Source of the DNA: Pseudomonas aestuarii
GTDB taxonomy: Bacteria; Pseudomonadota; Gammaproteobacteria; Pseudomonadales; Pseudomonadaceae
Assembly: GCF_027988105.1 (NCBI RefSeq)
Contig: NZ_JAQJZJ010000003.1
Span: 434,001 to 498,000 of the forward strand
Length of the DNA stretch: 64,000 nucleotides
Reading direction: 5' to 3'
Shown: one piece after another, positions 1 through 9,151 of the stretch
How positions within the stretch are numbered: position 1 is the stretch's first letter
How the letters are laid out: each line of letters opens with the position of its first letter
The notes under the pieces: generated by a model
Seen by the model: only the letters and a program-made list of their open reading frames with translations
Databases searched by the model: none
Told to the model about the DNA's origin: nothing
Position numbers and translations under genes: made by a program

Positions 1-1029
1 ATCGACTCCTCGCCTGGCGCGCTCGACACCCTCAACGAGCTGGCCGCCGCCTTGGGCGATGATCCGAACTTCGCCACCACCATGACCAATGCCCTGGCAG
101 GCAAACAGCCATTGGCTGCGCGCCTAACGGCTTTTGTTGCTAATAATGGTTTCGGCTTGGGTGAGTCGGGTGGCGCAAAAGTCCGGCAGACTGATTTAGA
201 TGCTATTACTACTGCCGGTTTCCATGTGGTTGGTGCTGGAGCGGTAGGCCTACCGCCAGGCCAGGGATCTGGATACCTTTGGCATCAGGATTGGGACGCA
301 TCAACGACCTATCGGCGGCAACTTTATTTTGCAGTTTCATCGACACGTATTTTTATTCGTGTAATGAGCCTTGGTGTTTGGGGCGACTGGGATGAAATCG
401 GCCGCCTGGCCAGTCCGGCACTGACTGGCACGCCAACGGCACCAACCGCTGTCGCCGGCACCAGTACCACCCAGCTCGCGACCACTGAGTTCGTACAGTC
501 GGCGGTCGGGGTTGGCGTAGTAGCGCCCTTCGCACGAAGCACAGCCCCCAGCGGCTGGTTGAAAGCCAACGGCGCCACCATCAGCCGCTCCACCTATGCC
601 GCCCTGTTCGCCGCTATCGGCACAACGTTCGGTGCAGGCGATGGATCAACCACATTCCAGCTGCCTGACCTGCGCGGCGAGTTCCTGCGCGGCTGGGACG
701 ATGGGCGCGGAGTTGATCCTGGGCGCCAGTTAGGATCTGCGCAAAAGGGCTCCATCTACGGTATCGACACTGGCACAACTGCCAGCCCCAGCCCCGCCTC
801 TTATGGAGTTAGGTCAAATATAGAAACCAACCCAACGGGTAACGCGGCACAGGCGCGGATTGATGTCGGGGCTGACGAAGACTTAGATGCAAGCGCCTAC
901 CCTCAAGTAGCTATAACAGGCGTCCCCTCCACCGTCACTAACACCGATCTGAGTGCTGGGGCCGTCGCTGGCGTCGCTGGCGTAGCAAGACCGCGCAACA
1001 TCGCCCTGCTCGCCTGCATCAAATACTAA
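1..1029 (+). CDS. Phage tail fibre/tail collar protein (5' truncated by window edge)
   Basis: The reading frame is open from base 1, so the real start lies upstream; the TTG at 52 is internal. 342 residues are visible. The segment around 520-760 has the phage tail-collar signature: a GWLKANG-type motif, a FGAGDGSTTFQLPDLRG-like stretch and a GWDDGRG motif, as in short-tail-fibre C-termini. The region before it is repetitive and Ser/Thr/Ala-rich (e.g. TGTPTAPTAVAGTSTTQLA), typical of shaft sequence. The stretch at 130-400 is less G+C-rich than the rest, as often seen where receptor-binding tips are exchanged. It is followed by the fibre-assembly gene 9 bp downstream. It corresponds by position to P2 gene H. 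Confidence 0.85.
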   Translation: MDSSPGALDTLNELAAALGDDPNFATTMTNALAGKQPLAARLTAFVANNGFGLGESGGAKVRQTDLDAITTAGFHVVGAGAVGLPPGQGSGYLWHQDWDASTTYRRQLYFAVSSTRIFIRVMSLGVWGDWDEIGRLASPALTGTPTAPTAVAGTSTTQLATTEFVQSAVGVGVVAPFARSTAPSGWLKANGATISRSTYAALFAAIGTTFGAGDGSTTFQLPDLRGEFLRGWDDGRGVDPGRQLGSAQKGSIYGIDTGTTASPSPASYGVRSNIETNPTGNAAQARIDVGADEDLDASAYPQVAITGVPSTVTNTDLSAGAVAGVAGVARPRNIALLACIKY

Positions 1030-1038
1030 GGACTAACA

Positions 1039-1788
1039 ATGGAAATCTACTGCGCCAACCCTCTCACCCGCGAATACCTCGGCCCGACCAACGCCGACCC
1101 TGACCCGCTGGAGGAAGGCGCCTGGCTGATCCCGGCCCACGCCTACACCGACGCGCCGCCGGATGCGCCCACAGGCCAGGCCGCCCAGCGCAGCGAAGAC
1201 GGCAGCGCCTGGCAGTTGGTTAATGACCAACGTGGCACCGTCTACAGCACCGCCACTGGCGCCGCACAGCAGCACACCGAGTTGGGCGAGCTGCCCGACG
1301 GGCTGACCAGCGAGCCGCGCCCCTCGGCCGACTACCAGTGGACCGGCAGCACCTGGGCGCTAGACGCCGAGCTGCAAGCGGCCAACCTGCTGGCCCTGCA
1401 GGCGAGCCTCTGCACCCAGATCGACGGCGCAGCAGACACCGCACGCGCCCAGGTCGCCGGCGACCCCCTGCGCGCAGTCGAGTACCAACTGGCGGCCAGC
1501 GAGGCGCAGGCCTTCAAAGCCGCCGGCTACCCACCCGAGGAAGTGCCGCGCACGGTGGCGGCATGGGTAATGGGTGACCGCACCGCACAGCAGGCCGCCG
1601 ACAGCATCCTGGTCGAAGCTGCGCAGTACAACGAGGCCCTCTACCTGCTGCGCGAAACCCGCCTCGGCGCCAAGGACCTGGTGCGCCAGGCCATGGCCGC
1701 CAACAACGTCGAGCAAGCCCAGAACATCGCCGCCGAAACCATCGCCAGCATCGAGGCCGCCGTCGCCGGCATCGGCAACAACGCCTGA
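1039..1788 (+). CDS. Tail fibre assembly-type protein
   Basis: 249 residues, starting 9 bp after the fibre stop with a short AGGACTAACA leader. The N-terminus (MEIYCANPLTREYLG) resembles the N-terminal segment of tail proteins that cap or chaperone fibres. The middle and C-terminus are alanine/glutamine-rich helices with no enzymatic motif. By position it corresponds to the P2 gene G chaperone, which helps fold the fibre, but the sequence is not close enough for me to be sure of that role. It ends just before a strong intrinsic terminator. Confidence 0.6.
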   Translation: MEIYCANPLTREYLGPTNADPDPLEEGAWLIPAHAYTDAPPDAPTGQAAQRSEDGSAWQLVNDQRGTVYSTATGAAQQHTELGELPDGLTSEPRPSADYQWTGSTWALDAELQAANLLALQASLCTQIDGAADTARAQVAGDPLRAVEYQLAASEAQAFKAAGYPPEEVPRTVAAWVMGDRTAQQAADSILVEAAQYNEALYLLRETRLGAKDLVRQAMAANNVEQAQNIAAETIASIEAAVAGIGNNA

Positions 1789-1807
1789 TCCCACCGGCAC
1801 CACCCGA

Positions 1808-1832
1808 AGCCCCGCCCCGTGCGGGGCTTTTT
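1808..1832 (+). terminator. Intrinsic terminator after fibre genes
   Basis: An 8-bp perfect stem (AGCCCCGC / GCGGGGCT) with a 5-nt loop is followed by five T. It separates the fibre module from the sheath operon, which therefore needs its own promoter in 1833-1958. Confidence 0.85.
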
Positions 1833-1958
1833 GCATCTGCGCCCTGTAGCGCCCCCCGCTACCAGCCCCGCCGCTCGCCCGCCCATCGCGCGCGCGTCAA
1901 CCTACAGCCTCACTGGTCCCGTCAAACGCTCGCACACCCGCTACCCGCAGGAGCCACC

Positions 1959-3128
1959 ATGCCCGACTACCTTCACGGCGTCCGCGTCCTCGAAATCAAC
2001 GAGGGCACCCGCCCGATTCGCACCGTCTCCACCGCCGTCGTCGGCATGGTCTGCACCGGCGAGGATGCCGACCCGCTGGTATTCCCGCTCGACACCCCGG
2101 TGCTCATCACCAACGTGCAAACCGCCGTCGGCAGCGCCGGCACCAGCGGCACCCTGGCCGCCAGCCTGCAGGCCGTCGCCGACCAGACCAAGCCGTTCAC
2201 CATCGTGGTGCGCGTGGCCGAGGGCGTCGACGAGGCCGCCACCGTCTCCAACCTGATCGGCACCACCACCGCCGAGGGCAAGTACACCGGCATGAAGGCC
2301 CTGCTCGCCGCCAAGGGCCGCCTCGGCATGGTGCCGCGTATTCTCGGCGTGCCCGGGCTGGACAGCCTGCCGGTGGCCACCGCCCTGGCCAGCATCGCCA
2401 AGGACCTGCGCGCCTTCGCCTACGTGTCCGCCTACGACTGCGCCACCAAAGAAGAGGCCGTCGCCTACCGCGACAACTTCGGCGACCGCGAGGTGATGGT
2501 CATCTGGCCGAGCTTCGAGCGCTGGGACACCGTCAGCAGCACCACCGTCGTCGCGCCGGCCGTGGCCCGCGCCCTGGGCCTGCGCGCCAAGCTCGACAAG
2601 GAAATCGGCTGGCACAAGACCCTCTCCAACGTCCCGGTGGGCGGCGTCACCGGCATCAGCGCCGACGTCTGGTGGGATCTGCAAAACCCCGCCACCGACG
2701 CCAATTACCTCAACGAGGCCGAGGTCACCACGCTCATCCAGGAGAGCGGCTTCCGCTTCTGGGGCTCGCGCACCTGCAGCGCCGACCCGCTGTTCGCCTT
2801 CGAGAACTACACCCGCACCGCCCAGGTGCTGGCCGACACCATGGCCGAGGCGCACTTCTGGGCCGTGGACAAGCCCATGCACCCCTCCCTGGTGCGCGAC
2901 ATCATCGAGGGCATCAACGCCAAGGGCCGCGAACTGGTCAGCCAGGGCTACCTGATCGGCTTCGACTGCTGGTACGACGAAGAAGCCAACGACGCCACCA
3001 CCCTCAAGGCCGGCAAGCTGTTCATCGACTACGAGTACACCCCGGTGCCGCCGCTCGAGGATCTGACCCTGCGCCAGCGCATCACCGACAAGTTCCTGGT
3101 CGACTTCGCCGCCAAGATCAACGCCTAA
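1959..3128 (+). CDS. Contractile tail sheath protein (P2 FI-like)
   Basis: 389 residues, against about 396 for P2 FI. It starts MPDYLHGVRVLEIN after a CAGGAG Shine-Dalgarno site. The N-terminus with the GVRV..I..G.RPI pattern and the TAVVGMV strand are typical of myophage sheath subunits. The C-terminal segment has the conserved FIDYEYTPV..LE.L strand that polymerises the sheath. It acts in the tail by contracting around the tube at infection. The downstream tube protein fits this assignment. Confidence 0.92.
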   Translation: MPDYLHGVRVLEINEGTRPIRTVSTAVVGMVCTGEDADPLVFPLDTPVLITNVQTAVGSAGTSGTLAASLQAVADQTKPFTIVVRVAEGVDEAATVSNLIGTTTAEGKYTGMKALLAAKGRLGMVPRILGVPGLDSLPVATALASIAKDLRAFAYVSAYDCATKEEAVAYRDNFGDREVMVIWPSFERWDTVSSTTVVAPAVARALGLRAKLDKEIGWHKTLSNVPVGGVTGISADVWWDLQNPATDANYLNEAEVTTLIQESGFRFWGSRTCSADPLFAFENYTRTAQVLADTMAEAHFWAVDKPMHPSLVRDIIEGINAKGRELVSQGYLIGFDCWYDEEANDATTLKAGKLFIDYEYTPVPPLEDLTLRQRITDKFLVDFAAKINA

Positions 3129-3186
3129 CCCCGCCCGCGCGGCCTGAACCACCGCGCCCGCCACCCCTTGCCAGGAGAGCAGCCCC

Positions 3187-3702
3187 ATGGCCATGCCCCG
3201 CAAACTCAAGAACATGAACATGTTCAACGACGCCGAAAGCTACCTGGGCGTCTGCAAGTCCGCCACCCCGCCGCCGCTCAGCCGCAAGATGGAAGGCTAC
3301 CGTGGCGGCGGCATGAACGGCCCGGTCAAGGCCGACCTCGGCTGGTCAGACGATGGCATCCAGTTCGACTGGACCCTCGGCGGCCTGGATCTGATCGCCC
3401 TCAAGCAGTTCGGCGCGGTCAAGGCCGACGGCGTGATGCTGCGCTGGGTCGGCGCCTACCAGCAGGACGACACCGGCGCAGTGGTCGCCGTGGAAATGGT
3501 CGTGCGCGGCCGCCACGAAACCATCGACATGGGCGATGCCGCCCCCGGCGAAGACACCGAGCACAAAATCACCACCACCTGCAGCTACTACAAGCTGGTG
3601 GTCAACGGTGAAGTGATCATCGAGGTCGACCTGCTCAACTTCATCGAGATCATCGACGGCGTCGACATGCTCGCAGAGCAACGCAAAGCCCTCGGCATCT
3701 AA
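3187..3702 (+). CDS. Major tail tube protein (P2 FII-like)
   Basis: 171 residues, practically the length of P2 FII (172). It begins MAMPRKLKNMNMF, with the conserved P..LKN.N.F opening of this family, and has the tube beta-sandwich pattern (KMEGYRGGGMNGPV). The inner tail tube is polymerised from this protein inside the sheath. The Shine-Dalgarno site CAGGAG is 9 nt upstream. It directly follows the sheath gene, as in P2. Confidence 0.93.
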   Translation: MAMPRKLKNMNMFNDAESYLGVCKSATPPPLSRKMEGYRGGGMNGPVKADLGWSDDGIQFDWTLGGLDLIALKQFGAVKADGVMLRWVGAYQQDDTGAVVAVEMVVRGRHETIDMGDAAPGEDTEHKITTTCSYYKLVVNGEVIIEVDLLNFIEIIDGVDMLAEQRKALGI

Positions 3703-3774
3703 GCCGTGGGCAGCTACGGCAGCACACCACCCCGGCCGGCCAACTGGCCGGCAACTATCAACAAGGAGAGCACC

Positions 3775-4134
3775 ATGCCCAAGTCCGACACCGCCAGCGC
3801 CGCGCCGGCCATCACCGCCCAACCTGAGCCGGTGAAGAACCCCAACGAAGAAGTCTGCGAACTGGACACGCCTATCGTGCGCGGCACCACCAGCATCGAC
3901 ACGATCACCGTGCGCAAACCAATGGCCGGCGAGCTGCGCGGCGTGGCCCTGGTCGAGCTGATGAACCTCGAGGTCAACGCTCTGCGCAAGGTGCTGCCGC
4001 GTATCACCAGCCCAGCCCTTACCGACATCGAGGTCGGCCGCATGGACCCGGCCGACCTGGTCGACCTGGGCAGCAAGGTGGCCAGTTTTTTGTTGAAGAA
4101 GTCAGCGAAGGCGGAAGCCTTCCTCACCGCGTAG
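3775..4134 (+). CDS. Tail assembly chaperone E (short, unshifted product)
   Basis: 119 residues. The frame is open from 3706, but the start is set at ATG 3775 because an AAGGAG site lies 5 nt upstream. The protein resembles phage E/gp41-type tail assembly chaperones (D.P..RG...I..I.VRKP..GELRG). It binds the tape measure during tail assembly. A heptameric slip site close to the 3' end, at 4086-4092, lets some ribosomes shift -1 into E' (separate entry). Confidence 0.85.
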   Translation: MPKSDTASAAPAITAQPEPVKNPNEEVCELDTPIVRGTTSIDTITVRKPMAGELRGVALVELMNLEVNALRKVLPRITSPALTDIEVGRMDPADLVDLGSKVASFLLKKSAKAEAFLTA

Positions 4135-4262
4135 AAGACGCCATGGCGGATCTCGCCGTGGTGTTCCACTGGGCTCCGGCGGCCATGAACCGCCTGAGCC
4201 TCACCGAACTGATGGACTGGCGCGAACGGGCGCGGATACGGAGCCAAGCCGATGAGCGCTGA
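3775..4262 (+). CDS. E-E' frameshift fusion (Phage_P2_GpE tail chaperone)
   Basis: At T_TTT_TTG (4086-4092) the zero frame reads AGT TTT TTG. A -1 slip continues GTT GAA GAA GTC and gives a 56-codon extension ending in TGA at 4260-4262. The extension contains ADLAVVFHWAPAAMNRLSL and then a TELMDWRERAR segment, the hallmark of the P2 GpE' domain (Trp, Pro, Leu and DW conserved). The total product is about 162 residues. The end of E' overlaps the tape-measure start (ATG 4252). The same arrangement and slip heptamer type is known for P2 E+E'. Efficiency of the shift is not visible. Confidence 0.85.
4086..4092 (+). promoter_or_regulatory. Programmed -1 ribosomal frameshift site
   Basis: The heptamer TTTTTTG is in the correct phase (X_XXY_YYZ) relative to ATG 3775. 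The zero-frame stop is only 14 codons further on (4132-4134), and the -1 frame stays open for 56 codons with a recognisable E' domain. Confidence 0.85.
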
Positions 4263-6804
4263 CAAGTTACAACTCAAGGTCATCCTCTCGGCGCTGGACA
4301 AAGTCACCGCCCCGCTCAAGCGCATCCAGGGCGGCAGCATCGGCGCCGCCCGGGCACTGAAAGACACCCGCGACAAGCTCAAAGAGCTGAACAACCAGCA
4401 GAAGGACGTCAGCGCCTGGCGCACCCAGCGCGCTGCCGCCGAGCAAACCGAGCAGGCCCTCGGCGCCGCTCGCAGCAAGGTCAAACAGCTCAGCCGCGAC
4501 ATCGCCGCCAGTGGTGCGCCCACCCGGGCAATGTCCCGTGAATTCAAGGCCGCCGTGCGGACGGCCAACGCCCTCAAGCAAAGCCACGGCGCCCAGCAAG
4601 TGCAGCTGCAGGGCCTGCGCACCAAGCTCAACGCCGCCGGCATCAGCACCCGTAACCTCAGCCAGGGCGAGCGCGACCTGCGCGCCAAAATCGGCGCCAC
4701 CAACAACGCCCTCAGCCAGCAGGAAAACCGCCTCAAGCGCATCACCAGCCAGCAAAAGCGCCTGGCGGCGGCCAAGGCCCAGTATCAGAACACCCAGGGC
4801 CTGGCCGGAAGCATGGCCGGTACCGGCGCGGCCGGCCTGGCCACCGGCAGCGGCATCCTCTACGCCGGCGCGCGGATGATGGCGCCCGGGCTGGAGTTCG
4901 ACACCAGCCAGAGCAAGGTGGCGGCCCTGACCCGTCAGAGCAAGGACTCGCCCGAGTTACAGGCCATGCGCGCCCAGGCCCGTCAGCTTGGCGCCAGCAC
5001 CCAGTTCACCGCCACCGACGCCAGCGACGCCCAGGGCTTTCTGGCCATGGCCGGCTTTACCGCCAAGGCCATCCAGGCGGCGCTGCCGGGCATGCTCAGC
5101 CTGGCCAAGGCCGGCGGCGCTGAATTGGCCGAGACGGCCGATATCGCCAGCAACATCCTCACCGGTTTCAACATGAGCGCCGCGCAAACCGGGCGCCTGG
5201 GTGACGTGCTGGTCGGCACCTTCACCCGTTCCAACACCAACCTGCAGATGCTCGGCGAAACCATGAAATATGTGGCGCCGGTGGCCAGTGCAGTGGGCCA
5301 GGACATCGAAACAGTGGCCGCCATGGCCGGCAAGCTGGGCGACGCGGGCATCCAGGGCAGCATGGGCGGTACCGCCCTGCGCGCGATTCTCAGCCGCCTC
5401 AGCGCACCGCCCAAGATGGCAGCCAAGGCCCTGGACAAACTCGGCATCAGCGCCAAGGACGCCCAGGGCAACCTGCGCGACATGCCCACCGTGCTGCAGG
5501 AGATCTACGAGAAAACCAAAAACATGGGCGACGCCGATCGCCAGGGCCTGCTCAAGGGTATCGCCGGCGAAGAGGCCGTCAGCGGCCTGCAGGTGCTGGT
5601 CAAGCAGGCCGGCAGCGGCGAGCTGCAGAAGTTCATCGGCACCCTGCGCGAGGCCCAAGGTGAGGCCAACACCACCGCCAAGGTGATGGGCGACAACCTC
5701 AAGGGCGACCTCGATGCCCTCAACAGCGCCTGGCAAGACCTCGGCATTCAGATGCAGGAGCAGCAGAACGGGCCCATGCGCGGCATCACCCAGGCCTTCA
5801 CCGGCATTATCGGCGGCGTCAAAGGCTGGATCGCCGAAAACCCCGAACTGGCCGGGCAAATCATCAAGACCGCCGCCGGCCTGGGCATTCTCATGGCGAC
5901 CATGGGCGGCCTCACCCTGGCCCTGGCCAGCATCCTCGGCCCGTTCGCCATGGTGCGCTACGGCATGGCGCTGTTCGGCATCAAGGGCGCAGGGCTGGCC
6001 AGCACCCTGTTCAGGCTCGGCAAAACCGCCCTGCCCTTGGTCGCCAAGGGCGTCATGCTGATCGGTCGCGCCCTGCTGATGAACCCCATCGGCCTGGCCA
6101 TCACCGCCATCGCCCTCGCGGCCTACGCCATCTACACCTACTGGGAGCCGATCAAGGCCTTCTTCGGTGGCCTCTGGGCCGATATCAAAGCGGCATTTGC
6201 CGGCGGCATCGGTGGCGTGGCCAGCCTGCTGCTCAACTGGTCGCCGTTGGGCTTGTTCTACAAGGCGTTCGCTGGCGTGATGGGCTACTTCGGCCTGGAG
6301 CTACCGGGCAAGTTCAGCGAGTTCGGCGCCATGCTCATCAGCGGCCTGGTGAGCGGCATCACCAACGCCATGGGCAGCGTCAAAACCGCCATTGTCGGCG
6401 CGGGTAATTCCACGATCGGCTGGTTCAAGGACACCCTCGGCATTCACAGCCCCTCGCGCGTGTTCGCCGAACTGGGCGGCTTCACCATGGCCGGGCTGGG
6501 CCAGGGCCTGGCCGGTGGAGAGCGCGACGTGCTGCGGCAGATCGCCGGTACCGCCAGAGGCGTCGCCAGCGCCGGCAGCGACATGCTCGGCCGCAATGCC
6601 GGCATCAGCTTCGACAGCCGTGCGCCGATCAGCGCCCGCAACGGTGCCAGCCCTGCACGCGGCGGCGACACCTACAACTTCACCATCAACGCCGCCCCCG
6701 GCATGGACGCCGCCGCCATCGGCCGCGAAGTGCAACGCCAGCTGGCCGCCGCCCAGCAACAGCAGCAGGCCCGCCAGCGCGGTCGCCTCGCCGACCAGGA
6801 CTAA
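4252..6804 (+). CDS. Tail tape measure protein (P2 T-like)
   Basis: 850 residues. The N-terminal third is charged coiled coil (KDTRDKLKELNNQQKD..., repeated Q/A/R heptads up to about residue 175). Next comes a phage tail tape-measure core (about 220-500) with GASTQFTATDASDAQGFLA and MGGTALRAILSRL motifs. Hydrophobic segments follow at about 540-640, which may contact or insert in the host membrane. The C-terminus is Ala/Gln-rich. Length sets tail length and the protein guides DNA entry. It overlaps E' and precedes U, as in P2-like phages. Confidence 0.93.
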   Translation: MSADKLQLKVILSALDKVTAPLKRIQGGSIGAARALKDTRDKLKELNNQQKDVSAWRTQRAAAEQTEQALGAARSKVKQLSRDIAASGAPTRAMSREFKAAVRTANALKQSHGAQQVQLQGLRTKLNAAGISTRNLSQGERDLRAKIGATNNALSQQENRLKRITSQQKRLAAAKAQYQNTQGLAGSMAGTGAAGLATGSGILYAGARMMAPGLEFDTSQSKVAALTRQSKDSPELQAMRAQARQLGASTQFTATDASDAQGFLAMAGFTAKAIQAALPGMLSLAKAGGAELAETADIASNILTGFNMSAAQTGRLGDVLVGTFTRSNTNLQMLGETMKYVAPVASAVGQDIETVAAMAGKLGDAGIQGSMGGTALRAILSRLSAPPKMAAKALDKLGISAKDAQGNLRDMPTVLQEIYEKTKNMGDADRQGLLKGIAGEEAVSGLQVLVKQAGSGELQKFIGTLREAQGEANTTAKVMGDNLKGDLDALNSAWQDLGIQMQEQQNGPMRGITQAFTGIIGGVKGWIAENPELAGQIIKTAAGLGILMATMGGLTLALASILGPFAMVRYGMALFGIKGAGLASTLFRLGKTALPLVAKGVMLIGRALLMNPIGLAITAIALAAYAIYTYWEPIKAFFGGLWADIKAAFAGGIGGVASLLLNWSPLGLFYKAFAGVMGYFGLELPGKFSEFGAMLISGLVSGITNAMGSVKTAIVGAGNSTIGWFKDTLGIHSPSRVFAELGGFTMAGLGQGLAGGERDVLRQIAGTARGVASAGSDMLGRNAGISFDSRAPISARNGASPARGGDTYNFTINAAPGMDAAAIGREVQRQLAAAQQQQQARQRGRLADQD

Positions 6805-6818
6805 CAGGAGTACTCCCC

Positions 6819-7259
6819 ATGATGATGGCCCTCGGCATGTTCGTGTTCAGCCTGCCCACCCTGGCCTACCAGGAGCTGCAACGTAAAACAGACTGGCGAC
6901 ACCCCAGCAGTGCCCGCGTCGGCACCAACCCGGCGCGCCAGTTCGCCGGCCGCGGCGATGACCTCATCACCCTGCCCGGCATCATCCTGCCGGAGCTGGC
7001 CGGCACGCCGATCAGCCTCGACGTGCTGCGCACCATGGCCGACACCGGCAAGGCCTGGCCCCTGGTCGAGGGCACCGGGCGCATTCTCGGCATCTGGGTG
7101 ATCGAGGATCTGAGCGAAACCCGCACCCTGTTTTTCCCCGACGGCGCCGCGCGGCGTATCGAGTTCAGCATAAGCCTGGCGCGCATCGATGACGGCCAGG
7201 TCGACAAGCTCGGCGCCGCCCTCGGCAGTGTCGGCAACATCCTCCGGGCCGTGCTGTGA
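6819..7259 (+). CDS. Tail protein U (P2 gpU-like)
   Basis: 146 residues. It opens MMMALGMFVFSLPTLAYQEL, the typical gpU beginning (GmfvFsl.Tl.yq.l.R...WRH). The W of TDWRH and the RTLFFPDGAARRIEFSISL strand also match gpU. gpU caps the tail tube and joins it toward the head. Three in-frame ATGs exist; the first is 8 nt from AGGAG. The stop overlaps the GTG start of D (GTGA). Confidence 0.9.
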   Translation: MMMALGMFVFSLPTLAYQELQRKTDWRHPSSARVGTNPARQFAGRGDDLITLPGIILPELAGTPISLDVLRTMADTGKAWPLVEGTGRILGIWVIEDLSETRTLFFPDGAARRIEFSISLARIDDGQVDKLGAALGSVGNILRAVL

Positions 7260-8524
7260 TCGAGGCCGCCATCAGCGCCGTGACCGGCGCCATCCGCCAG
7301 GCCGGCCGCCGCCTGATCGGCGACAACGACTACCCGGTTGCGCTGTACCGCATCACCGTAGACGGCCAGGACATCGCCCAGCTCATCAGCCCGCGGCTGA
7401 TCAGCCTCGGGCTCACCGACAACCGCGGCATCGAGGCCGACACCCTCGACCTCAGCCTCAGCGACCACGACGGCCTGCTCGCCATCCCGCCCAAGGGCGC
7501 GGTGCTGCGCCTGTGGCTCGGCTGGAGCGACAGCGGCCTGGTAGACAAAGGCAGCTACACCGTGGACGAAACCGAACACAGCGGCGCGCCAGACGTGCTC
7601 AACATCCGCGCCCGCAGCGCCGACCTGCGCAAGGGCTTCAAGGTCAAGCGCGAGACCAGCTGGAGCGACACCACCCTCGGCGCCGTGCTGCAAACAATCG
7701 CCAGCCGCAACCAGCTCACCGCCAAAATCGCCGAGGCCCTGGCCGCCCTGCCCATCCTGCAGCTCGACCAGGCCAACGAGTCCGACGCCAACCTGCTCAC
7801 CCGCCTCGGCGAGGACTTCGACGCGGTGGCCACCGTCAAGGCCGGCTGTCTGCTGTGCATGCCCGCCAGCGGCGGCAAGAGCGTCAGCGGCGCCAACCTG
7901 CCACACATTACCCTCACCAGGGCAGACGGCGACCAGCACCGCTACCTGCAGGCCGACCGCGACAGCTACGACGGCGTGCGCGCCTACTTCTACGACGTCA
8001 ACAGCGCGAAAAAGCAGGAGGCCATCGCCGGCGGTGGCGCCAACCTCAAGGACCTGCGCCACAGCTACAGCGACCAACAAAGCGCCCTGCGCGCCGCCCG
8101 CGCCGAATGGCAGCGCCTGCAACGCGGCAGCGCCACGCTCAGCTACACCCTGGCCAAAGCCCGCCCGGAGCTGATCCCCGAGCTCACCTACACCCTGGCC
8201 GGGGTCAAGGGCGAGATAGACGCCATCATCTGGCACGGCGGCAACGTGCAGCACAGCCTCACCGCAGATGCCGGCTACACCATGAGCCTGGAGCTACAGA
8301 GCCAGCTGCCCGAGGACAACCTCGATGAACTGGCCGACACCAGCGGCGGCAACTACAGCGGCGTACTGGCCTGGTACCGCGACGAGAAAACCGGCACCGA
8401 GAAGCGCCTCACCGCCGGCGAGCAGAGCACGCCCAAGCGCCTGCACCACCTCTACAGCAGCAAGGCCAGCGCACAGCGGGCGGTGGATCGGGAATGGAAG
8501 AAGATGCAGGAGAACCAACAATGA
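7256..8524 (+). CDS. Late control/tail protein D (P2 gpD-like baseplate hub)
   Basis: 422 residues starting at GTG 7256, translationally coupled to U. It has the gpD/late-control pattern: an early RITVDGQDIAQLISPRLISL segment, DTLDLSLSDHDGLLAIPPKG, a G....S.T(V/I)DE...SG strand, and a C-terminal extension (GNYSGVLAWYRDEKTGTEKRL) rich in Arg/Lys. gpD-family proteins form the tail hub that plugs the tube. It is the last rightward late gene; convergent genes begin at 8566. Confidence 0.9.
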   Translation: MIEAAISAVTGAIRQAGRRLIGDNDYPVALYRITVDGQDIAQLISPRLISLGLTDNRGIEADTLDLSLSDHDGLLAIPPKGAVLRLWLGWSDSGLVDKGSYTVDETEHSGAPDVLNIRARSADLRKGFKVKRETSWSDTTLGAVLQTIASRNQLTAKIAEALAALPILQLDQANESDANLLTRLGEDFDAVATVKAGCLLCMPASGGKSVSGANLPHITLTRADGDQHRYLQADRDSYDGVRAYFYDVNSAKKQEAIAGGGANLKDLRHSYSDQQSALRAARAEWQRLQRGSATLSYTLAKARPELIPELTYTLAGVKGEIDAIIWHGGNVQHSLTADAGYTMSLELQSQLPEDNLDELADTSGGNYSGVLAWYRDEKTGTEKRLTAGEQSTPKRLHHLYSSKASAQRAVDREWKKMQENQQ

Positions 8525-8565
8525 ACAGACCAGCCATCATCTATAAAACGCGCAATGTAGGGTAC

Positions 8566-9117
8566 TCATGGATAGCGCCGATCAAGCCGCGCCTGCAGCT
8601 TCGCCAGCTCGCCCAATACTTTCCGGTATTCCTTAGCAGCCTTCGGCGGCAGGCTGATTTCACCATACTGCTCGGCCAGGTCTCCGGCATTCATCAACTC
8701 GAAAGTCCGCGACACCAGGTACAAGTACCGGTAAACATCCAGATCCTTCGCCAAGGGCTGGCGAATATTGTCAACCTGCCGGCCACGGTATTGCCGGGTC
8801 GAGTCCGGCAGGAAAAGGATGGCTTCAAAAGGAATCGACCGAGGCGTCAGGTCGTGCAGTAAACCGCTGGCATCCTTCCAGACACTGTGGAACTCGGCCT
8901 CGATAAAAACACCCGGCACCTCCCAAATTGCCCAACCGATAAGAGCCTCCCCACCATGCAGGGCCACATGCTCGGCCACAATCGGGAAGCACTCCATCTG
9001 CGGCTTGCCAGCCAGCGGCTCATACGGCACCGATATTGGCAGCGCACCCGGAACGGCTCGCAGGCAGAGGTCAGTGGTGTAGGTAGCTGCTAGTGATGCT
9101 GGGACTGGATGACGCAT
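8566..9117 (-). CDS. Hypothetical prophage protein
   Basis: 183 residues. The start at 9117 (MRHPVPASLAATYTTDL) has an AAAGGAG site 9 nt upstream; a longer GTG frame to 9150 is less likely. The middle contains GWAIWEVPGVFIEAEFHSVW followed by LLHDLTPR. This pattern (Trp-rich strand, E-F-H, then D.TP) occurs in a widespread uncharacterised bacterial family sometimes linked to SEC-C zinc proteins, but no SEC-C motif is visible here. The C-terminal 35 residues are a charged helix. It is the last gene of the leftward lysogeny operon. Function unknown. Confidence 0.7.
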   Translation of the reverse strand: MRHPVPASLAATYTTDLCLRAVPGALPISVPYEPLAGKPQMECFPIVAEHVALHGGEALIGWAIWEVPGVFIEAEFHSVWKDASGLLHDLTPRSIPFEAILFLPDSTRQYRGRQVDNIRQPLAKDLDVYRYLYLVSRTFELMNAGDLAEQYGEISLPPKAAKEYRKVLGELAKLQARLDRRYP

Positions 9118-9151
9118 GCTCGAGACTCCTTTACTTGGCTGAAAAAGCACG

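Noticed and set aside
1941..3227. 428-codon minus-strand ORF opposite the sheath gene
   Set aside because: G/V/A/H-rich shadow of a high-GC gene on the other strand; the sheath assignment is firm.
8494..8862. Plus-strand ORF running on from the end of gpD
   Set aside because: Antisense to the 183-residue minus-strand gene, which has a good Shine-Dalgarno site and protein-like composition.
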